Shown here piece by piece: positions 1 through 10,749 of a stretch of DNA of 64,000 bases. Every line of letters starts with the position of its first letter. Positions within the stretch are counted from its first letter, which is position 1. The position numbers and the translations under genes are program-made. The DNA is from Acanthaster planci. Taxonomy: Eukaryota; Echinodermata; Asteroidea; Valvatida; Acanthasteridae. The stretch lies in assembly GCF_001949145.1 (NCBI RefSeq), contig NW_019091463.1, positions 622,837-686,836 of the forward strand, written 5' to 3'. The notes under the pieces are model-generated. The model ran no database searches. It was not told the DNA's origin and worked only from the letters and a program-made list of their open reading frames with translations.

Positions 1-47
1 GAGTAGGTCTACTCGTAAACTAATGTACAATTTTATCTTTAATACAG

Positions 48-1084
48 AAGAGATCTTGAAGGTTCTTGTGGAATTTGAGGATGGCGATGAAGACTGCAAA
101 GTCCGACTGGAGAAGCGCTACGGCAAAGATCTCTTCAAAGACCTACGGGAGGAAGCCGAGGAGAGGCGGAGGCAGGAGGAACTGGCGGAGTTGGGGCGTT
201 TGAAGGAAGCGGAGGAGAGGAGAAAAGAGCGGGAACTAGCCGAGAAGGAGCCGCTGAAGCAGAGAATGCAGAACCAGAGATGGAAGAACAACAACACTAA
301 ACAGTGCCCGACTTGTGGTACGCATATCGAGGTATGTACACGGTTTTGTCCTGAATTCGTTGGATCCGGGGGAAACAGCAGAGGCGTCTTCCCCCACCCG
401 AAAAAGGATCCAAAAAGAAGTCTTAGGGGAAAATATTGAAAAATGATTTATTTTGGAGTAGACCTATTTCATTTCCCTTCCTTCCAAGAATGCAAATCGA
501 TTAAATTGAAAGTTCCCTTGCTGAAGCATTTGAACATTAAGAAAGAGTCCTTTGATTTCCTCATCCGAACAGCTTGTTGATAAATAGCCTAATTCTGCAT
601 TACATGGCCCTCCTTAAAGAGAATTAATTTAGCTGTTTCAATTAAAATTAACATCAAACACAGAAACAAATTTTTTGTCCGAATCCTGGGCTTCCTAATT
701 GCCATCTGGCTTTACACACTATACTGTTTTATCATCTTTAAAAACCACGCGCCACGCACTGGCCTGGGACCAATCAGAGTGCATGAAAAACTTTATTAGA
801 TTTGACGAAGTTAGTGTAAACAGAAACAATTCGGTTTTCTTGGTGGCACACTGTTCCTATTATTATACCGGTACATGTATTCCCAAACAACTTCCTCTCT
901 TTTTCTTTCACAGAAAAATCAGGGTTGCAACATGATGAAATGTACCCATTGCAATAAGTCGTTTTGTTGGAGGTGTCTGCAAGTCTTGCCGCACACGTAT
1001 TCCTGCGATTCGGTCTTTGATTATTTACAACAGGCGAAAACAGCAAATGAAGAATCGACTACAGGAATTTTAGCTAGTAGTTGA
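48..1084 (+). CDS. RNF14-like RBR E3 ubiquitin ligase, last two exons (5' part outside window)
   Basis: Two exons join in frame. Exon 48-331 follows an acceptor ending at 47 and stops at donor GTATGT (332-337). Exon 914-1084 follows a pyrimidine-rich acceptor ending in TTTCACAG and ends with TGA. Both junctions are phase 0. The first exon encodes the motif EKRYGK, then a highly charged E/R/K helix of about 40 residues, then CPTCGTHIE. The second continues with QGCNMMKCTHCNKSFCW and a late His/Cys pair, which completes a RING2 (Rcat) domain; the Cys in QGC sits where RBR ligases carry the ubiquitin-thioester cysteine. RBR enzymes take ubiquitin from an E2 onto this Cys and then pass it to substrate. 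The RYGK segment before RING2 and the Cys spacing favour RNF14 over parkin or ARIH. RWD, RING1 and IBR domains would lie before base 1. The helix before RING2 looks longer than I recall for vertebrate RNF14. Family call is firm, exact orthology less so. Confidence 0.85.
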
Positions 1085-1141
1085 AGAGTAACAGAAGTGA
1101 AGAAATGTGCAATTCTAAAATTTGTCCATCTGCTGATAAAG

Positions 1142-1147
1142 AATAAA
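1142..1147 (+). promoter_or_regulatory. poly(A) signal AATAAA of the RBR ligase gene
   Basis: A canonical AATAAA lies 58 bases after the TGA of the RBR ligase, which fits a short 3' UTR. No other canonical hexamer is closer to the stop. Confidence 0.5.
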
Positions 1148-1344
1148 ATGTTCCATATGTATATGTATAATTGTTGTTGTTGTGAGGTTAATGGCACCTT
1201 TGGCACTATTGTGCCCTTTGTGCCAACTTCAAATACAGTAGCCAAATCCGTCCTGCATTGACTTTGACCAAAAACCACCACCTCATCAGAATACACACCT
1301 CTACTGATCACCAGATTGCCATTATTTGTAATGAAACAGAGTTC

Positions 1345-2371
1345 AGTATATGATGTATGCCGATGACACACAACTTAATTTTACATGTTGGGGTTCCGGG
1401 GAATCAATGGGAGTTTTGGAGCAGTGTTGGGGAGAGATCCGTCTTTGGATGCGGGATAACTTGCTCATTCTTAATGATGGAAAGACGGAGTCAATTAAAT
1501 TTCACCTAGGTTTGCTCTTAATTGTGCCTGGGATTACCCGGCGTAGTACGTATTGGTGATGTCAACATACATCTTTCTGCCACCGTCAATGATCTTGGTG
1601 TCATATTTGACTCGGGAGGCACTATGTCTGTCCATGTTTCGAATTTATGCAAGCAAGCATCTTTCGCACTTTAGAAGATTGGAAAAATTCGTTCTCTTTT
1701 GGATTCCAATGTTACACAAAGGCTGGTGCACGCTTTTGTAACTTCGAGAATTGGTTATTGTAAAAGCCTTTTGTTTGGTATTCATGTCAACGAAATTTCT
1801 AAAATACAATCCATTCCGAATTCTGCCGCTCGTTTAGTTATGTGGATTCATAAGTATGATAGTATTACCTCGGTATTGAAAGAGCTTCATTGGCTTCATG
1901 TCTCACAGAAGATAAAAATTCTTACATCGTGTATGGTCTGGCTCCTTGCTATTTGCAAGAACTTACACACATTCACAATGTTGGTCATCAGTTGAGATTG
2001 AATTCCCAGGGAAATTTAACTTTATATCAGCCAATAGGGGGCAATAAGTATTACAGTGACAGGACATTCCAGGCTTGTGCACCTAGACTTTGGAATGCGC
2101 TGCCACTGTCGATACGTGCTTCAGCATCATATGATATTTTTAATTCCTCTCTTAAAACATATTTATTTAAGATTAGTTATAAGTGAAATAAGTTTTATGT
2201 TGATTTTAAATAGTCGTGGTTTTATTTAATTGATCCCTGTAGTTTGTAATATGTAATGAGTTTTAATTAGGGCCTATTGGGTGTTATAGTTTGTAGTGTA
2301 TATTGTAACAGTTGTACACTGCTCTGAGATAATTTTTATGGAGGGCGCTTTATAAAATTATTATTATTATT
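1345..2371 (+). mobile_element. Degenerate CR1/L2-like LINE, 3' part of reverse transcriptase and 3' tail
   Basis: Translation in shifting frames gives MYADDTQL near 1350 (the Y/F-A-D-D catalytic box of non-LTR reverse transcriptase), LNDGKTES, a VNDLGVIFDS-like thumb motif, then VTSRIGYCKSLLFG. The end, PRLWNALPLSIRAS...LKTYLFK, is the usual C-terminus of CR1/L2-type ORF2 proteins. At least three frame changes and internal stops mark it as dead. The element finishes with GGAGGGCGCTTTATAAA followed by an (ATT)n run at about 2357-2371, the typical tail of this LINE group. The 5' end is truncated, as is common for LINE insertions. It sits just downstream of the RBR ligase poly(A) signal, on the same strand. 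Confidence 0.85.
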
Positions 2372-3604
2372 CAAAATCTGTGGGGTTATACAACATTTAG
2401 AGGGCGACAGCAAGTTTGTTGAGTTGGGGGGGCTATGTCTCATAATGGGTAACTCTACTTGTGCTAGCTTAAAGAAAGCTAGGGAACATTCTTGGGCTCA
2501 AATGAATTAAAAACAGAAACAAATTTGATATAACACGACGGCACCCCACGAAACACTTTGGAGATACTCAGGAACATTCAGTAAGACCTTAGTGAATGAA
2601 CTACTTTACTCCTATGTATTTTTAGTCCTATTTATTTTTTCCAATTTTAAAAGTATTTGATATAATGTAGGCCTACTTTATAAATATCAACAAAAAACGA
2701 GAGCAATACGATTATTAAAATAAAATCCAGTGGTAAATGCAACTGGCCGGCTGTTGTTTGAAAGCTGATTGAGCACACCTGGTACCCTGCTGCATTTGTA
2801 AGACATTACCGCTACGAATGCGTTACTTCCAAGTCTTTACTGAGAATTGACCTTCACCCATGGATTTGCACAAGGACATGATGTACAGGTCATTCTATCC
2901 GTACGGTAAATGGGAAAGAAGTTGAAAAAACGCTGTATGGTGCGATGCTTATTCATGCAAGTCATTGATCAAATTCTTTCTTTTTTTTAAATGAAAATTG
3001 ACATTCGATTTTCAATAAAGTACCTTCACCAACCCACCCACTTTTTGAAAAAAATAAATCGAAATACAAAAACATTGACAATTTTGAACGCCCCCAATGT
3101 TATTAGTTAGCTTTTGTAATGTCATCAGTTCCCACTTTTCTTTTTAAATGTGCCGCCATTTTGTTTCTCACACTATCTTTGCAGCCATCATTTTGTTTCT
3201 GACACTGTTTTCCGCAGAAGTACAAAGGCCCATTGGCCCATCTGCATAATTACACTGTTGGAAAACTGGCTTGTTAAATTTCCGAAGACTTTTTGCTTTT
3301 TTTGCCATTTAAGATGATTGCAGATTATCCATGCCGTGACCTTTTCCTTGTCCTTTAAGTGGAAAATATTTAGGAGTTTGTTGTTTAATCCCTGAATAAT
3401 GCTTCTTTTTAAAAATTAAATGTCATGTAGTTTAAGTTGATAATACCCTTAAAGCTAGTTTGAAATAAATATAAGACAAAACTTTGTCAGATGTCCATTA
3501 TTATTGAGTATCAAAACACGCCGAATGTGCAAAAACCCGTATTTTCATTTAAACATGTGGCTGTTCTTCGTTTTAAACCCTAAATGCAAAAGAAATGCCG
3601 AACT
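2372..3604. other. Intergenic, no gene recognised
   Basis: AT-rich sequence with homopolymer runs. The only structure I see is an imperfect direct repeat at about 3150-3215, in which a GCCGCCATTTTG / GCCATCATTTTG core followed by TTTCTSACACT occurs twice. Confidence 0.5.
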
Positions 3605-3769
3605 GTCATTGGTTCATTTTTCGCGCCTTACGTTGGGTCTGTTGGTGGAATGCAACGACGTGACCACGTGAGGCGAAGGCCAGCCATTTTGAAATTCAAC
3701 ATGGAAAAGAATCGCTACCCAAAATGTGGATATTTCTTCTTCTTTTTTCCAGCAGTTTGACGGGTAAGC
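3605..3769 (+). promoter_or_regulatory. Promoter-like patch with possible first exon
   Basis: Within 160 bases of otherwise AT-rich DNA there is a reversed CCAAT box (ATTGG, 3608-3612), several CpGs including TCGCGCC, an E-box CACGTG (3665-3670) in the context TGACCACGTGAG, and GCCATTTTG (3683-3691), the reverse complement of a YY1-like core. A donor GGGTAAGC follows, with GT at 3764. The ATG at 3701 opens only 19 codons before TGA, so the exon ending at 3763 would be mostly 5' UTR or carry an upstream ORF. The likely product is unknown; a plus-strand gene running into the following kilobases is inference. Confidence 0.35.
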
Positions 3770-5407
3770 ATGCCCAGCTACCATTTTATGAATGAAACGA
3801 AGGCTTGGTGTATGTATAGGTTATAATAAACTTCTTCAAGGGGACCGTTTAGGACCTAGTAATGGACTAACGTTTGAGAGCTTATTTTTATAGGCCTCAG
3901 GCTCATGAACTTTACACTTGGTATTCAGTTAAGCCTAAAAAAAATGCATATCGTGTCACCAGTGCTGCCTCACACGTACGGGAAGACCCTAGTAAATGAC
4001 AGGAATGTCAGCTTTTGAGAGTGTACATTAGTGAACGTTTGTGGCTTCTTAATGGAGAATACACAATTTAAGAAACCTTTTTCACCATACAATTGATGAA
4101 GGGCAGAAAGCACAAGCCTACATGTACATGTATGGCATACATGCAAATACATGTATGGAGGCTAAATAAGTTGATTTTTTTTGGAAGTGACCTTGGAGAG
4201 GATGTCAAGAAATGTTTTGATGTGAGTTTGGATTCCATTGGACTCTGCAATTTTAGTGCAAAGTAAAGAAAAATGATTTGAAGGGGGACTGTTTCGAGAT
4301 ATTTTTGTAATGCAGAACAAACTGATTATTTTGGACGCAAAAATGAATGTGGATTTAAAGTGAGAAGGTCTACATTCATATTTTTGTAAAATCTTTGTTC
4401 TTATTCATGCCATTTTTCAATGAATTAAAATGATGAAGTTCACTTGATATTTCACAATTTTTGAAATTGGGAATTAAATAGAGGAGCTACAATGTCCAAA
4501 ACAAGATGAATTTTAATCACAATTTCCTTATTAAGAAAATATGTTTCCGAAGAAATAGTGCTGTCAGTCATTTATGCATGTTGTTACATGGGAAAAGTGT
4601 ACCTGCAAAACTGTTATTGAATAATCGAATAAAAGCTGTTCTCTTCAAACTGTGTTCATTTGTAGATTGTGGATAAAATTTGAAAGAATTCCATGAAAAG
4701 TGTTCCATATACGGACATCACGAGCTTCCCTGTAAAGAGTTCCATATATACGGACGCCACTTGTCGCCCCTTGCACAAACGCTATGAGGCTGGTCTGAAA
4801 AATTCTAAGTATTTTCTAAGGAAAAGACTTGGTACATGTAGGTTCCCTCCAAAATTGAACTTTTCTGGACATTTTTTTGCATTCTGATGGTTAATACGTC
4901 ATTTAGAAGAATAATCACTGGCCTCTGTACATACTATATTGAACTCTTTCCGTTTCCAGTAGTTTATGAGCCATCAGAGAATAATAAGATTTCCTGAAGT
5001 TAGCACTGACAATGTTGAACCATTTCTCAGAAAACACTTAAAACTATGCAGACCAATCTCGCAGGGTTTGTTCACAAGGTGTCAAATGATATCTGGATAT
5101 CAAACTCCAGTGATGGCTGTTGCCATAAGGGTGGTTTTTCCTTAAGCCACAAACTTTTGAACATTTATTTGCTGTTTCGAATTTCTTGTGTACTTTGCAT
5201 CCATCTCAGACTTGGTGAATGTTTCTTGTGCTTAACAGAAAACCTCTAGGAGACAAATTATGGTCAGTGTTAGAAAATATACAGTGGGCATTTGGAGTGC
5301 AGGAAACTTCAATTAGAGGATGAAAGGAATCCTTTTGTGGTAAATTTGGATAATTTTCTTGTTTCTTTTTTGTATTTTATAAAAACTTCCTTTTTTTTAT
5401 AAATCAG
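3770..5407. other. No gene recognised; possible intron
   Basis: AT-rich sequence with scattered ACATGTA words. If the patch at 3.6 kb is a real first exon, this would be its first intron. Confidence 0.4.
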
Positions 5408-5518
5408 ACAGGATTACCTGGATTCAAAACTGAGAGCAGTGCTGTGGCATGTATTGAGAACAAGGGTCCCAGAGCAGGACTGGAAACCTGAGCTAGCTGA
5501 GCAATGTTTCACTAAAAG
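5408..5518 (+). CDS. Candidate internal exon, unknown protein
   Basis: A T-rich tract ends in an acceptor at AAATCAG (5407), or alternatively at ACAG (5411). An open frame then runs to AAAAG followed by GTGTAT at 5519. The reading beginning QDYLDSKLRAVLWHVL and ending PELAEQCFTK has a protein-like composition (amphipathic, Leu/Trp/Glu-rich) and no stop. If the donor is ignored, the frame continues about 20 residues to a TGA, so this could instead be a terminal exon. A second donor-like GTGAGT occurs at about 5649. I do not recognise the family. The candidate first exon at 3.6 kb lies upstream on the same strand. Confidence 0.4.
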
Positions 5519-5776
5519 GTGTATGCTACATGTAGCTATGAAGAGAGATGTGCTCGTACACCTTACAAAAAAGTGAAGCTCTTCATGCAGAGCAACACCT
5601 CAGGCTCCAGCAGGCCTAGGCTGCTCCCTTGTAGGCACATTGGCATGGTGAGTATGGCTACCCAGAATTAGAACATTTTGTGACTGGCTTTGTGTGAAAA
5701 ACGAGCATATACATGTGTATGTTGTGAGTTACAGCCTGAGTAAATGCTAGAGAGTAAATAAATATATTTGTATGTT

Positions 5777-6244
5777 TCCGACGCCTCATACATGTAAGTC
5801 AGATGTTTACGAGCATTACGTTATGAGCTTATGAAGACGGCACTAGGAACAAGACTCGTTCCTGGTGCAAGAATGATGTACTATTTATGACACATATACA
5901 TGTACAAACATTTTTAAGATTTCAAAAGTTTTAGTCAAAAAAATGCTTTTTATATTTGGCAAAGTATCACACATCATTTTTACATGTAGTGGTATTTTGG
6001 ATTAAACAAATACTGGACCAGTGTACGAACTGTGCAAATAGTCTGCTTGATTTAGTTTTCCTAACAGGATCAGTACCGTGGGCACGAATAGGGAACAAAG
6101 TTGAATCTTGCTGGCAGGGACACGTCGCGTGGGCCTGCACTCCTCCATGTGTCATAGTCAATCGCAATGACGCCTCATTTTAAGTCTGACCCCTCGTTGG
6201 TCCGACGTCAGATTTATGAGGCATCGGACCTATGAGGCGTCGGA
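5777..6244. repeat. Inverted-repeat element with TCCGACGCCTCATA ends
   Basis: TCCGACGCCTCATA at 5777-5790 is matched exactly, inverted, by TATGAGGCGTCGGA at 6231-6244. A second diverged copy (TATGAGGCATCGGA) sits directly inside the right end. The ends enclose about 470 bases with no coding content I trust. It fits a small non-autonomous DNA transposon, but no target-site duplication is evident. Confidence 0.4.
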
Positions 6245-6878
6245 CTTATGATACGGTCCCAGCTTAGGTGATCAATTTTGCAAAGCCATAGTGTAGGGTT
6301 CAGGGCCCGCTCAAGGGCACAGGAAATTTGGGCTTCTATATGTTCTCTGGTGCAATCTTGGGGACTTTGCGGACCATTTGCTTCTGTAATTTGGCCCCAA
6401 ATCTGCTTATATAGTGAAATAGACAAGAATTTTCAGTAACACCGTAGAGCCAATATATACATACGTACTGTACCATAAAACTTGTTTCATTTGTGGTGCA
6501 TATATATATATCTAACAGCATAACTCTACTGATTCTGCTAATGAGTCGCACCTGGTGGCCTTCATGAGGCTTCTGCAAAAAATTAATATGACGTATTGGG
6601 ATAAATACACCCTCAGTAAGTTTATGCAGAAAATGTAAGTTTATGATGAAAATTGTATGGTGTGTATTTATTCAAAATGCCATGGACATCGTCAGCATAC
6701 ATTACAGGCTGAGTTTGAAAAGATGCCTTCTTTTGTAAAAAAAGATGAATGTGGTAATTTTTGTCATGGGAATTTTATTTGCATAGTCAGATTTTAAACT
6801 CCGAGTAGTCAGCTGGTGTAAGTAGAATTGTCTGGCTGTTTTTATTTCTGAAAAAAAATTGTGTTCAAAGTTTCTGAC

Positions 6879-7012
6879 AATCTGCACTAATTTATATAAC
6901 GGGTTTTGCCCTTACCCAAGTATATAATATATATACGTTGGGTAAGGGCAAAACCCGTTATATAAATTAACATCTCCCTAACGCAATAATACATCTTGAA
7001 AATCTGCACTAA
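6879..7012. mobile_element. Hairpin MITE with perfect 32-bp arms and 12-bp direct flanks
   Basis: Bases 6888-6919 and 6938-6969 are perfect reverse complements around an 18-base AT-rich loop, with the core ACGGGTTTTGCCCTTACC. The 12-mer AATCTGCACTAA occurs at 6879-6890 and again at 7001-7012, which reads as a target-site duplication around a roughly 110-bp insertion. Right of the hairpin is AACATCTCCCTAACGC. The reverse complement of that flank plus arm reappears at 8.3 kb, which defines a small family. Confidence 0.6.
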
Positions 7013-7736
7013 GCTTTAATACAAGTAGGGCTGTACTGGTGACAGTTAAAAGACGAATTTCAAAATAGAGACATGATGTGAGGCCCTACTTGTACATGTA
7101 TGTGTGGGGCTAAGTTGTGCCCACTGCCCATGTCAGGTGCATGTCGAATTGCTATGATAACGATTCTTTAATCCTAGCCCTCCTCAATCCTTCACCTGTT
7201 GGAGGACTAAGGAGTGTTAGGGTTAAGTTGTTGTTCATTGAGTGTAAGAGCAGCCATGCCGTTACAATTGTTTGTAACCAGATTGAGGACTCAGAGGGGG
7301 AGAATTTATAATTATCACAACTAAAATCCATTTCAATATTGCCCACCATCTTGTTTTGCTCCATGCATCCTAATCATGGATGCCTTCAGTGTGGTCCAAC
7401 AAGCGTCACTCACGTGGACCAACATGCCACGGGCATGGAGAAATTGGCCCTTAGCATGCGCCGCGGCGCAACCACCTACCAGGCTACCAGTTGGGTTGCA
7501 GCGTTCGAGCTACATGTAGCTACTCGTGTTAATTATCCCAGCTCACATGCGGGGAGTAGCCGTATACTGACATCAGATGATGTGCCATTTCTTAACTAAC
7601 TCAGAAAGGATGCAGTGTAAATATCGTGCTTTTATTTCATTCACATCTCAAAAAAAGGGGGACTCATCCCCCCCGGTGCATGCCGACGGCCATCAATGAA
7701 ATGCTGTCACAGTTATTTTGTATTTTCCTCCCACAG

Positions 7737-7822
7737 ATACATGTACAAGATATGTCACAGGTAGACTGATCACAAGAAACAAGAGTCCCTTCTTGCAAAA
7801 GTCTACAGCCTTTTGCTATTGG
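7737..7822 (+). CDS. Candidate short internal exon, unknown protein
   Basis: A strong acceptor (TTTTCCTCCCACAG ending at 7736) and a consensus donor (GTAAGT, 7823-7828) bound 86 bases open in one frame (ACA TGT ACA AGA..., reading TRYVTGRLITRNKSPF...). The incoming phase does not match the end of the candidate exon at 5518, so a direct join gives a stop; another exon would be needed between them. Short open segments with good splice sites also arise by chance, so this is tentative. Confidence 0.25.
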
Positions 7823-8282
7823 GTAAGTCAGATACAACTATTGGGCTCACTCCATCAGAACCCAAATATGTGCAACCAACTGTAACCAAATGCATTTTGC
7901 TACTTGAATCACCCTTGGAGCATTACAGTGCCCATCAGTGTGTGTAGTTATGCCCGTACAGGGTCCACTGAGTGCAGAAATGCATGTACTGTTTACCCTA
8001 TAAAATGCAGTGTATCTCTTGCAGTATTTGTCAGTGGAAATTGCAACATATTCCTTGAAACCATCAAAATGAGATTGATTGTGTTGGTGAATTTGGCGTA
8101 ATTTCAACTTTAAAGGCTCTCCAGCTTAGGGCAGCACACAAAAAAGACAATCTGTTGTACACAACATTGTAAAAAATTTGACTCAAGTGTTCTACTCAAG
8201 TTAGCTGCCTAGATCAGCATTATTGGTCTTCTCAATGGAAAAGTTCTCAGATGCTGAACTTTTTAACTTGGACGGCATTTCA
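7823..8282. other. No gene recognised
   Basis: AT-rich non-coding sequence with no motif I can name. Confidence 0.4.
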
Positions 8283-8475
8283 AGATGTACTTTGCATAAG
8301 GGAGATGTTAATTCTTAATTTAATGACGGGTTTTGCCCTTATTCACCGACATATTTTTGGTGGGTTCTAGTCTCACCCGAGTGAGATTGTACATTTTTTG
8401 CAAGCTTTCGGACAAACACTGTAAATAGAGTGATGAATATATGTTGGAGTAAGCTTAGGCAAAACCTGTTATTAA
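8283..8475. repeat. Diverged relative of the 6.9 kb hairpin element
   Basis: AAGGGAGATGTTAATT followed by TAATGACGGGTTTTGCCC (about 8298-8338) matches the reverse complement of the right half of the 6.9 kb element. An imperfect inverted partner, TAAGCTTAGGCAAAACCTG, lies at about 8450-8468. About 110 bases of unrelated sequence separate the arms, so this copy is longer than the compact hairpin. Confidence 0.5.
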
Positions 8476-10253
8476 AAATTGGATAGCATTGTTGGTGTGC
8501 ACAGAGTTTTGATGGAGTGGGCTTCATAATTTTTTCCCTCTTGAGAAAAATACTGTAATGATACGCTAGGAAGTTTTTGGAAGGAGGGGTATGTGGTAGA
8601 CAGTGACTGTAATTGTGCATTAATTATTTAATAGGCTACAACAGGGAGTGGTCTTTCAAACAGCAGAATTGAAATGATAATCTATATTATTCATAGTTTT
8701 TAAGTACAACATGATATGTGATCCTGTTGTAGTGGATCACACAGTCTGACCAACCTTTCAATGCCTCCAGGGCCCATTACAAGGCAAAAGTATCAGCTAC
8801 ATGTACATGTAGCACTGAATATGAAATTGGACGATCAAAAATAAATTCATTTGGAAGGTCATATGTTAACATGGCAGCGTACATAGTTCATCTTTGACTG
8901 TGTAAACCGCACAAGTGCATCAAGTGTACTTAGAAGGGGCAAGCACAGGGTTCCAGCCTAGTGCGTCAAATTATCAGCTGAGGTAAATGTAGAAAGCAAT
9001 GGGTAATACATACATCCCGTATTTCACTGCACTTATGATACAATTCAGAAACATTATGTCAGCCATACAAGAGCTGTATTGGCTAATAATGTTATCAATG
9101 GACGATGCAAAACGGCAGCAATTTTGATTGGATGCCCAAGGCAAGGCTGAAAACTGCTGAACTTGCAAACTTGGCTTTGCCTTTATTCTGCCCGGTGACG
9201 CTGCAACCACCAAGAGAACGTGCTTGCTTAATTTGTGTGGTCACCTGCCTTTAATTGAGTCATAGTCAGTGTTCTAGCCATGATGGGTGACGCCGGCACT
9301 GGCACCACCCGGCACTATAAATTTTCCCCCAGCTCTTGGGTTCAAATTGGCTGTGCCATCCAGCATGGATTTTCAAAAAAATGAACTGAAATATTGCTAA
9401 AGATGTACCAATTTGATCATATTTCAAGCTTACAAAGTCGCAGTTTTGCACTATTTTGCAATTTTAAACAAGTAAAGACATAAGAAAAATATTTCTCATT
9501 TACTTTGTATCAAATCAGCTGCAGATTGCAAAAGCATTATTGTAGACATACCTTCACAATGACGTTGGGGAAAATCCCTTCTAGGATTCCCTTAAAAACC
9601 CAGCTATGGGCTGTGAGAGCTCTGCTTACTGTGCTTGCTACCCTTTGTAACCCAAAAATTTACCTGGCACTGAAATGGTCCTCGATAGAACACTGGTGTA
9701 GCACTTCTTTGCTGCAGTAGAATTTTGCCAGATCCACAAGTTTTTGCAAATCTCGATTAAAAAGTGGCAGTTGATATGCTCAGTAAAAAGACTGCAAATT
9801 TGCCCTTGGCCATGTTGATGCATACACTGTGCTGTAATGACCAAGCTAATGGAAGCTGTCTGGCTGGGAAAGAAAGACTTGATATCAAGTTCTAGTGGAT
9901 GCAAAGCCATAAGCTAGTTGTAGAATCTTTTTTGTGCAAACTTAACAAAATGACATGATTTCCTCCTAGATCTAATTTAGTCACATTCTATAAACTTTCT
10001 GGCTGAATTTTTTTTGCATAGTTACATACATGTATCCTTAGATAGTTTGTTCAAATACGGTCAAAACATCCACTGCGGTCCAGCAAAAAGTGGTGAAAAA
10101 TGTCAGATGTTCAACTGCATTCTGTCCTTGGAGTTTAATTCCCAGTAAACATTTCCAAGCTTAAAGGTTAGCTCCTCTTCACTTTGCCAAAGCCTCACAT
10201 GCTTGGTGTCTCTGGAACTAGCAGGGTGAAGGCAGGTGCAGTGATAATGTGAG
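8476..10253. other. No gene recognised
   Basis: AT-rich sequence with palindromic ACATGTACATGT near 8800. No exon-like segment convinced me. Confidence 0.4.
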
Positions 10254-10749
10254 TAGGGCTGTGCCGAATATCCGAATAACCAAATATTTGGTCGATTGTC
10301 GAATATTGGAATATTATTTTTGGAGTTCAAATATTCGAATGCAAAATTCATGAAAAGTAAGAGAAACTTTCCTTTTGTTTTAAATGAGAAACATTGCACT
10401 ATGAAGGCTTTGTTTCAAGCAGATTCAAATAAAACGAAAGGCATCTGAAATCTTACGATTTTAAAAGTAAATTACTCTTTAAACAATTTAAAGGAATAGA
10501 AAATTTCAACGGCTATATGTCTTGTTCATCTCTTAAATCTTGCTAAATCATGGCTGCATGGAGATACTCCTAGATGTGAGAAGCTATGATGTTGATCAAA
10601 ATGTACAAATGTGTTTGTTATTGCAACCGATTTTGTGTATGGTTTGTTCATCAACAATCTGCCGGTTGGTACAACCGAATATTTGGATATTCGATCAAAA
10701 TGAAGGTTGAATATTCAAATAGTGAGTTATTCAAATTGACTCAGCCCTA
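10254..10749. repeat. TIR element rich in AATATTCG words (hAT-like, non-autonomous)
   Basis: TAGGGCTGTGCCGAATATCC at 10254 is answered by the inverted TCAGCCCTA ending at 10749, and both ends are full of GAATATTCGAAT-type words. The right half (about 10513-10749) matches, inverted, the sequence at 20514-21165. No coding remnant is visible. Placement in hAT rests on the look of the termini only. Confidence 0.5.

Noticed and set aside
3701-3760. 19-codon ORF at the promoter-like patch as a peptide gene
   Set aside because: Ends in a phenylalanine run over a pyrimidine tract; more likely 5' UTR or chance.
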